Origin: Rutpela maculata
Lineage: Eukaryota > Arthropoda > Insecta > Coleoptera > Cerambycidae
NCBI GenBank assembly: GCA_936432065.2
Contig: OW386292.2
Coordinates: forward strand, 130,383,639 to 130,447,638
Length of the DNA stretch: 64,000 nt
Direction of reading: 5' to 3'
Shown: in pieces, positions 56,364-64,000 of the stretch
Layout: each line of letters opens with the position of its first letter
How positions within the stretch are numbered: the first letter of the stretch is position 1
Notes under the pieces: model-generated
Databases searched by the model: none
Told to the model about the DNA's origin: nothing
The model's input: only the letters and a program-made list of their open reading frames with translations
Made by a program: the position numbers and the translations under genes

Positions 56364-56838
56364 TTTGCTTTGTATTTAAATTATTTGGATTGCAAAAAGA
56401 AATTGGTTGCGTATCAGCAGTATGATACGAACTTAAATTAAATTAGCTTGTTAAGTTGCGTGTGTAAATGGATTGTATATTAGCTGTGTAATACACAATG
56501 TTTCGTGAATACGAAAAATAAATAAACTTAAAATTAAATAAACTTGTTTCGTTGCGTTTGTAAAGGAATGGATTTCACTTTGACAATAGAACTGTTCACT
56601 TAAATAGGTTATGAATAAAGTAAGCGAGATGATTCTTAAAATGACTTACGTGAATATTTTCTTCATCTGGTTAGTAGGTTCTTCTAATTAAAGGATTGGG
56701 ATCCACCACCACGGCTAAGAAGTTCTCCTTGTTCTAATGGTTCTTTTCCAATGGTTAGGCACCTTTTGCAGATGGACTCCTTGTTCCGCTGGATACGTTT
56801 ACCACTAGTTAGGCTCCCGAACACGCGATGTTAGTTAG
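56364..56838 (-). promoter_or_regulatory. Errantivirus untranslated leader
   Basis: 475 bases between the primer site and gag. It presumably contains the packaging signal and the splice donor for env mRNA, neither of which can be fixed by eye. Confidence 0.5.
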
Positions 56839-56856
56839 ATCCTACCGACTGCGCCA
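56839..56856 (-). promoter_or_regulatory. tRNA-Ser primer-binding site
   Basis: The plus strand ATCCTACCGACTGCGCCA equals the 3' end of insect tRNA-Ser including CCA, so the minus-strand element RNA is complementary to it over 18 bases. It lies two bases from the 5' LTR. tRNA-Ser priming is typical of the 17.6/297 group, whereas gypsy itself uses tRNA-Lys. Confidence 0.9.
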
Positions 56857-56858
56857 TT

Positions 56859-57222
56859 TGTTAGATCACTGTTTGCGTGATTGACTTTTTTAAAAACTTT
56901 CTATTTAGTTACATGAGGAATCAACATTGATTCCTGAATAAAAGATACAATTTATGTATGATACATTTAATATGAAGTGAGTATGATAACTACCGGTACA
57001 AATGCTCGTTAGTCTTATTTATAAGTTTTCAAATGATGTGTCAGCCAAAGTTGAACAAAGGAAATGCAAGCTAGCTAATCAGCATAATATTGTGAGAAGT
57101 TAAAATGAAACTTAATATCTAGATAAGCAATTCAAAGGAAGCTGTTATCTAATACTGTAATATGATGCTATCTGTAATGTCGCTTTATATCTTGATGATA
57201 TAGCGTATAATTTTATATAACA
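56859..57222 (-). repeat. 5' LTR of the errantivirus (right in the window)
   Basis: 364 bp, 361 positions identical to the other LTR. The minus strand carries the presumed promoter (CTTATAAATA) and drives transcription leftward. Confidence 0.95.
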
Positions 57223-57228
57223 TATATA

Positions 57229-59658
57229 CTTTTTCAAAAGTGTGCCAAAGTTGGACTGAAAATATTATTGTGGACAAGGAAAAGAAGATATTATATTTTT
57301 TACAAAGTACGCTAAAAGTATACTTTGAAAATATTTTTATTTTTAACTTTTTTATTGCTTCACAAAACATGATGAAAGTGGACGTACAGTCATTGTGGAT
57401 ACCATTCAAAAGAATGACTATTAAAGTTTTAATGAGGCGATGTACTGAAAAGGCGAAATCAAAAAATGTGGCAAAGGCGCAATAGGCAATTATTAGACAA
57501 AAATTAGCAAAAATGGAGAAGGCCGGTTTCTCGAATAAAACAAATTTGGATTCATCCAGCGACTCGTCAGTTGGACGAGTGCTTTGGAGAATCAGCAGAA
57601 GGCCGTGGTAGCAAATCCAAATGCAGGTCTTTAAAGATATTGAAGTAATAAGAAAACCGCCTTGTGCATTAATAAGATAAAAAGGTCATTTGCAAAAAAA
57701 TCACTCGAAAGCGAAGTCGTGACACATCCCCTATATTGAACTTATATGGGGCCAGTACATCGCCGTATAGGAGGCAGGAAAGCAAATTAAACTCATATAT
57801 CATTGAACTCCATTCTTCTGATTGATGTAATCACTAAGAGAAACCTTTAAGCTAACCACTAGTGCCACAAAATTTTTGAAAAGTAAAATATTTTTATATT
57901 ATTTTCAGTCAGTTCCAAAACCAAAGAGCCTGCATAAACTTTTGAGGAAGTTATGTGAATCTGTTTACCCAATTGATTGCTATTGCACACTGTCAATTAA
58001 ATGGTAGTTGCGAAATAAAGTCCTCACTCGTCCCTGCCCTGCTTCGGGAGGGAATTTATTGAAATATATTCTCTTAGATAGGCTATTGCACATCCTTGAT
58101 CATATTTATTTTTTATTCTAATCAGTAAATGGTGTTATTTGAACTGTTGCATTTTACTGATTGAATGATTCTCTTCAAGTTTTTTCCCTCAAGGGCTTTT
58201 GTGTGTTAGATTGGAGTCGGGTATCGGGTGTCTCCTGACCCCATAAGTCTGTAACTCAATACACTGATCGACTGACGGAGGCTCGATAGGGCTTTTCTAT
58301 GAAAGTGTATTAGAGACCTCTAAGCATAAGATCCATTACAGTGTTAGATAAACAAGCTAAAATGCATCGCCAGAGAAGCCATATTGAGAGAAAACGCAGT
58401 TAGTAATCTAAGGTAAGTACAGCTTTTATCTTTCTCGTCTATCAAACATCTCTTAAACATATCGAACTCGACTGGGAGTGAAAACGACCACACACAATCA
58501 AAAGGTGACGTGTGTGGCGCTCCTAATAAATAAATTAGTGTCGCGACCATCAAACGCGTGTAAGGTTCTTCTACATTTACACCTCTTAGTAAACACCCTG
58601 TACTGTGGGTTCCAAAATTATAACACCAAGGTAACACTAAACATTAATTTATTAACTTACATACTAATTACAACAAATAATTACTTCGCTAATATTACAT
58701 CTGTGAACTATCCTACATAATGGAATGATAACTGTGTCATCGTTGGAAAGAAATGGAGACGATAACGCCCTCAACTCGCCATTGTGTTGCAATGCGGGTC
58801 TTATTGTTTCCCTTTTCTTCTTCACGGGTAGGTGTATCCAGTGTGACTTCCATAATGTACTATAGTTCAATGTGTGAGAACTATAATTCAATACTTCAGT
58901 CACTTCTCCTTAAGTGCATCGCTACTAACTGAACTCAACTGTACTGTGCACTCGGCTTCTACATTGCCTTATATACCTAAAGGTGAGAGTTCTAGAATTT
59001 TATGTAATTTTCTAAAAATTCTATAATGTTCTAGTTAAATGTTTGAAATTTTCAGATGCTGATACCGCCACCTCTGGGATGATTGCCGAACTAACTGTCC
59101 GTAGTTTTCTGTTATTCACATTATAGGTCTACCTTGGCCGATTATCAGTAATTTTATTTTTTTATCGAATGTTAACTATTTACCTGTAAGGTAATAATAA
59201 TAATATAAAATATTTTTAGAGTCAAATTTATAGATAACAGATCAAGAAAAGTATACTACCTCTAGCTCATTAACTCGGAAGCTTTTGGGTCATGAGTTGT
59301 GCAAGTTTATTCATTATTAAGATGTTATAGTAGAGAGAAGACTTACCTACAAATATGTATGAGCTAAATTGGTGTTATGTTATAAATGCCAATCATTCTT
59401 TATACAAGATGTTGATAAATAATATTCAATAGGCTCATTTAACAATTTTTTATTATTACATATTCTGAAAGAGCTTGGTGAGTATAGTAAGTATGCCAAA
59501 AATTAGAATTTACTGACGACGCCTTTATGTATAAAAAAATTATTAAAGTCGGCGCGCTTAAAAACGCTCGGGATAACCATGTAGTAGTAGAGTAAAGTAA
59601 AAGTAAGTGTAGTAGAGTAAAATCTGGAAGTAAAGTCGCTTAGTTTTCGAGAAGAACC
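57229..59658. other. Stretch with no certain gene; possible LTR-like promoter at about 58925-58980
   Basis: Short frames only. On the minus strand a TATATAAGG (complement of about 58965-58974) is followed about 40 bases later by AGTTCAGTTAGTAG, an arrangement like a TATA/Inr promoter of an LTR or host gene. TG...CA limits could be drawn at 58600-59129 but no second LTR or target duplication is found. A purine-rich AGTAGAGTAAAGTAAAAG stretch lies at about 59586-59620. Confidence 0.25.
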
Positions 59659-61250
59659 GGCGTAGAACCAAACCAGACTTAGTGGGATTCTTTAGTAAGA
59701 TAATCGTGTACACGAAATCATTTTTTACGACATTTTTTGGTGGTCGAGAACTTTTTTATTTCAGAAAAACTCAAAAAAATAGATTTTTAATGAAATATGT
59801 TTTTTAACGTCTCCACCGCTATATCTCTGAAAATATTTGTGCTATCAAGCTATTTTTTTTTTTTAGATTAAACTAGACACAATAGCGCTTCGAACAACGT
59901 CCCACGTGAACCGGAAAAATAATAGGAAACTCAAACTTGTTATTTTCAGTAGCGTAATTTTAGACAATCGAGAAAAAAATTTATTTATGAAAATTTGTAT
60001 ATACATGCTGCGCACAAATTGAATCCAATAGTTGACAAAAGTTTTTAGGATAAAAATTTTTCATGTTCCGTTCATTGTATTGAGTCAGCGATTTTTTTTA
60101 ACGGGCCAAAGTCATATTCTTGCGCGCTCGGCTGTAGCAAGCCTGCCGACTGCAACGATCTGACGGTGCCGGTCGGGGTGTATGTAGTAGTTTAACTTAT
60201 ATCAATAGATACAAAACCAGTAGTGATCAAAAGCATCTAGGGGATCAATATTATTGTACAATATTTCATATATTGTACAGTAGTATTAATCATATGTTGT
60301 TAATATTAAGAAATTGTACAATAAATATAAAATAGTATCTTTTTAATAATACCTAATCTATAAATATCAATCAGTGTTACTAACTACCCATCTAATTAGT
60401 AAGTTTATTAGACATTTTTAAATGAATGAAAGTAAAAACATACGCATAAAATGAGTTTTATTGTTGAAATAAATTTTCTATTTAGATAGATAAATATGTA
60501 GTATGTAGTTTATGTAGGCCCTACATTAATAGCATTCTGATTCGTTCATATCTGCCTCGAAATCTTTAATAATGTTGTTACAGGAACGACAATTGCACTC
60601 GCTGCAACATTTTAGGCCTTCCTTAAAACAAGCACATTTTTGATTGTCACAATTTTTATCCGAACAATGAATACTTAATGATTTTCGACAACTGCCTCTT
60701 CTAGGCGACTAATCTGACCAAGCCTACATGCGAGGTGTATTAATTGCGTCCCAATGTCGCATTTAGCGCTGATAAAAAAAATCACTGTTGCCACACGGTA
60801 CATTTTAGGAAAAAATATATTGTTTCAAAAACTTTGTGATTATTAGGCTTTATTTTCTTCGCTGCATGTTTGTAAATATTTTCAAAAATAAAAAAGTTTA
60901 TCGATTGGTGACAGACACTCGATTGACAGATTTCAATACATAAAATATATATTTTTAGTTTATCTGATTTTTAGAGAAATGAAAGTGCGAATTGTGCCCA
61001 AACCGTTTATATTGGTAAAAGCGCTACAGTGTGTGCTTTAATTTGACACAAAACAAATTTCGGTACCTTTAATAGTTTTAAAGATATGGCGATGGAAACA
61101 AAAAAAAAACAATTTTATTTAAAAATACATTTTTTTCGCTTTTTATTGATTTAAAAAGTTCGAAACCACAAAAAAATGTCGTAAAATATGATTTCATATG
61201 CCCGGTGACATACTCAAAGGAACCTAACATGTTTGACCTGGTTCTACGCC
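59659..61250. mobile_element. 1.59 kb foldback element with a CXC-type ORF in its centre
   Basis: GGCGTAGAACCAAACCAG at the left pairs with CCTGGTTCTACGCC at the right. Arms of about 300 bases continue (TTACGACATTTTTTGGTGGT and ACCACAAAAAAATGTCGTAA), interrupted by homopolymer runs. The unpaired centre holds a GC-richer stretch (about 60115-60185) and a small minus-strand cysteine-rich reading frame. The AT-rich arms and lack of a known transposase point to a foldback-type element. Confidence 0.65.
60526..60708 (-). CDS. Small Tesmin/TSO1-like CXC-domain exon
   Basis: The minus strand is open for 60 codons between an in-frame TAG at 60709-60711 and the stop at 60526-60528. It reads PRRGSCRKSLSIHCSDKNCD, QKCACFKEGLKCCSECNCRS and ends CNNIIKDFEADMNESECY. 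The spacing C-x4-C-x4-C-x-C-x6-C followed by C-x2-C-x-C-x2-C-N is that of a CXC (CRC-type) cysteine-rich motif, which binds zinc and DNA in Tesmin/TSO1 and MSL2-like proteins and occurs in several transposons. There is no ATG; an acceptor-like AG directly precedes the open part, so this would be a terminal exon. It sits in the centre of a foldback element and is probably its own or a captured gene. Confidence 0.5.
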   Translation of the reverse strand, partial: SPRRGSCRKSLSIHCSDKNCDNQKCACFKEGLKCCSECNCRSCNNIIKDFEADMNESECY

Positions 61251-63557
61251 AAAAAAAAAAAAAAAACGACACGATAGACTTACGAAATCGCTGCTCTAAT
61301 ATAGGTATCGGCGCACGCCAAGTGACGTCACTCTACGGACTGTTGGCCGGCCGAACGTATTTCTATTCAAATGCGAATATCTCTGTGGCTATTGATTCAA
61401 TTGAGCTGAAATTTTTTTCTGAGGCTATTGGTTTGATATACTTTAAAATGAGGAAGAAAAAGTAGGAAACTGCCATATCACTAAATGATCCTATTACCAA
61501 GATCTAAATATTTGTTTTACGTATTTTTTATAGAGTAAAATGGAGCTCGTTTTGAAGTAGCAAGAAACAAGTTTATGAATAAAAGTCTTATTAAAATTAT
61601 AAAACAGGGTTGGTGTCGAGCCAAAATAACATCTAAAGATTAATTGATATTTACAAACAAATATGGAGAGTATTTACAAGCTACTCTAAAAAAAATGTTT
61701 ATATAAAATTATTATAGTTAGTCTACCCAAAATTTATATGACAATATTTAAATAGAAATTTCCTTTTATTAGAGAAGCTGTTCAAACTAGGTTTCAAATA
61801 TTGATAAAAAAAAAAAAATTAAATTTTACAAATTAAACCATCTTAACTGCACGTTTTAAGAAACTTATATAATATTATAGCGAAAGTTTTTAATAATTTA
61901 CCCAAATGTATTACAACATATATATTAAAGTGAAGCGGTAATAAAATTTGGTGATCACCAAACCTTGTACAGTTGTACCTTAATAATTAATATTTCACTA
62001 TAAAACTCTGAAGAAAAATTATTTAATTATGACACGAACATGTGAAGTTCGAAAACTTTCATATTTAAGAAAAACAAATGTTATTTCGATATGTTATGTG
62101 ATAACATTTCATCCATAATGATAAAAGATGCAAAATTTCAAATGTTTTTCTGTGCAAAAAAAAAATGATAGTTAAATTGTGAGAATATTACTTAAATTAA
62201 ACACTTAACTTGAAAAATCTGTAGTTTTCTTTGAAGAACGTAGGTACAATCGATGACGAAAATATTAGGCTTGGCTCTTCTCCAAATAGGAAACCATTAT
62301 AGCTAGAAGCATCAAGTTAAAAAAAATGGGCAGCTAAATAAGATGGCGATCGAACATCTCCATTCCGGAAAAAGGTGGATCTTCTTTTAAAGTTGAGGGT
62401 AAATTATATAATGACCATTGAGTGGGTATGATAATTATGCAAAGTTTATCTTCGACCAAAAACCATTGACAAAGTGAAATTTTAATTAAGGTTAAGATGC
62501 TTAATGAGATTCAAAACTAAGATCATGATCCAAGGATAAGATCATACTCCAGAAATAAGGAGACCCTATAAGTCGAAAAAACAATATGATCAACTATATT
62601 TTACGAATGAAACTTTGAAACAAAAAGGTAATTTTTAAAGTACTTACGGAAGCAAATCCGGCCATCTTGAAATATATAGCCATGAGGCTAACAATTAACG
62701 AAACATTTCTTTGGCTCGACCATAAATATTGTAGATAACAGGAAAGGAATAACAAACGGAGTTTCCTCACATTTAACAATCAGATGAAGTACCGATCTTT
62801 GTTGGTAAAATAAAGGTACTGGGGTGATGACGAAAGGTCAACACACCTTACTGCTTAGGTTAGACTCAAACAAGTGAAGAACACATCGTAAGGAAGGATG
62901 AATAAGGAAACTCATACAGCGGAAACTAGACAATAGAACGACAAAAACGGTCCATGTATTTAATTTATTCAAGCAATAAATTGTTACAAACGTGAATTAT
63001 TAATGTTAAATGTACCAATACTTTAATTTATTAATTAAGTTATTTACTTCAATGGTTGTTGTTTATTTATGTATGATCATTTGTGCCTTTGAGTGAAAGA
63101 ATATATTAACAAGTAAACCTGATAGGTAGATGACCAGTTATACATATTAGCGTATGATGTTCCGCTCTTTATAGAAATTTAATATGATGGAACTGTAAAC
63201 AAAATTTCATTTGTATTTTTAGTGTTTTATTGTAACAAAAAAAAAATTAGATTTAGAGGGAACTCTTATAGATGTCTATAGGGGTATAAAGCTGTAACAA
63301 TATTTATGAATTATCTTCACTTAAGGTTTTCAATTTTGTATTAAAACATGCTATCATGTAGGAGAAATGTTCAATGGCCATGGACAGTATAATTCGTTTA
63401 TGTCATTAAAAACAGACCAAATAAAATCAAGTTTAGATGTTACTTCAGTTATTAGAAATAGGTATTAGCTAGTTTTACGTGATTTTAGGAACTATTTTGG
63501 AAATTAAAAATTGACAATCAATATTTTTCAAAATTAAAATCAAGTTTTGATAAAAAT
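61251..63557. other. AT-rich stretch, nothing recognised
   Basis: Begins with a long A-run after the foldback; only chance-length frames are present. Confidence 0.25.
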
Positions 63558-63752
63558 CAGAGATGGGGAAAAGAAAATTTCCATATGAAAGTTTCCAGAA
63601 CGAAGTTTTGATAAATATGCGAATTTCCAATAAAATATTTGAATATTCCGAAAGTTTCCAAAGAAAACTTTTCCGGAATTTTGGAACTTTCATTTTTATC
63701 AAAATTTTGTTTCGGAAACTTTCAAATGGAAAGTTTCCTTTGCCCATCTCTG
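63558..63752. mobile_element. 195-bp MITE (CAGAGATGGG...CCCATCTCTG)
   Basis: CAGAGATGGGGAAAAG and the complement of the right end (CAGAGATGGGCAAAGG) are inverted. GGAAA/TTTCC motifs recur in both arms. No clear 8-bp target duplication was found. Confidence 0.6.
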
Positions 63753-64000
63753 CTATTTTGTATTTAATTATAATTAATTTTAAGTATTATTTTATTGATT
63801 TATGTTATTTAATAAATGTTATAAGTCAGAAGTTTATCCCTTCCTTTATACAGCTGAAGTAATCTAAGTAGTAAGATACAAAGTTAAATTTTGGAACTTG
63901 CTACAAGGATTTGAGTTGTCTCATGGACAAAGCTGGTGGAAAGATTTTTCTTTAGGAATTTATTATTTTAAAAATTAGAATATCAGGCAATAATAATTGG

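Larger units (their letters stand above)
48744..57222 (-). mobile_element. Full-length errantivirus (gypsy-type LTR retrotransposon with env), 8479 bp
   Basis: Two 364-bp LTRs (TG...CA) flank gag, pol and env on the minus strand. TATA (extendable to TATATA) is repeated outside both LTRs (48738-48743, 57223-57228), fitting the alternating YRYRYR target of this group. The primer site is complementary to the 3' end of tRNA-Ser and the polypurine tract abuts the other LTR; both features and the predicted proteins place it near the 17.6/297 branch. The LTRs differ at only three positions (about 99.2% identical), so the insertion is recent. One frame break in the protease region is the only obvious lesion. 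Confidence 0.95.

Noticed and set aside
56225..56425. Plus-strand open frame rich in Val opposite the start of gag
   Set aside because: It is the antisense of the Gag poly-Gln tract.
56839..56856. Text identical to the 3' end of a tRNA-Ser gene
   Set aside because: No other part of a tRNA is present and it lies two bases from an LTR; it is a primer-binding site.
57240..57485. Lys-rich 81-codon open frame beside the errantivirus
   Set aside because: No motif, starts at the target-site flank, and AT-rich DNA gives such Lys/Ile-rich frames by chance.
58600..59129. Solo LTR with TATA box on the minus strand
   Set aside because: TG...CA limits can be drawn but there is no target duplication and no second copy in the window.

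Overview
This 64 kb window is AT-rich, intron-bearing animal DNA, almost certainly from an insect. The evidence for an insect is an intact Env-bearing errantivirus of the 17.6/297 type, a first exon that looks like a ZAD zinc-finger gene, a duplicated SIAH-like gene, and the mix of hAT, mariner, DIRS and Jockey/CR1-like elements. DIRS elements and expanded SIAH-like genes are both known in beetles, so a beetle is plausible, but the species cannot be fixed from the sequence. I see no tRNA or rRNA gene, no CRISPR array and no bacterial operon.

Layout. From 1 to 12 kb there are short inverted-repeat elements: a 1.57 kb TIR element, an 8-bp-TSD hairpin, a palindromic minisatellite foldback, and several hAT-type MITEs. 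Among them lie a probable ZAD exon (minus strand, 5347-5454), a terminal-exon candidate (4011-4214), and a broken THAP/SWIM gene (9.2-10.6 kb). From 12.6 to 23 kb there are unidentified GC-richer islands, a degenerate DIRS-like tyrosine-recombinase retrotransposon with 43-bp inverted terminal repeats (15187-19559, minus strand), and a 605-bp tandem repeat next to it. From 23.4 to 33.5 kb there are large foldback and nested elements, including a hAT-type element (26619-29258) that holds a second element, which itself holds a third; each is bounded by inverted ends and a target duplication.

From 34 to 38 kb there is a mariner transposase pseudogene and then the best host-type gene of the window: a 531-residue, single-exon SIAH-like protein with two RING/SINA-finger units (36183-37778, plus). 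From 40 to 46.7 kb a pair of inverted arms brackets a frameshifted LINE and two opposite-facing remnants of a PIN-like gene ('DTDLLV' type), one of them split by another element.

From 48744 to 57222 (minus) lies a nearly intact errantivirus: two 364-bp LTRs differing at 3 positions, an 18-nt tRNA-Ser primer site, a polypurine tract, gag, pol, and a spliced env with a furin-like site and a transmembrane anchor. It carries a frame break inside the protease. The last 7 kb hold a 1.6 kb foldback around a small CXC-type cysteine-rich ORF, and a terminal MITE.

The window therefore works mainly as a nest of mobile elements. Only the SIAH-like gene, the ZAD exon and perhaps two small ORFs look like host genes. 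All assignments were made by eye from translated motifs and repeat geometry; no database was consulted.
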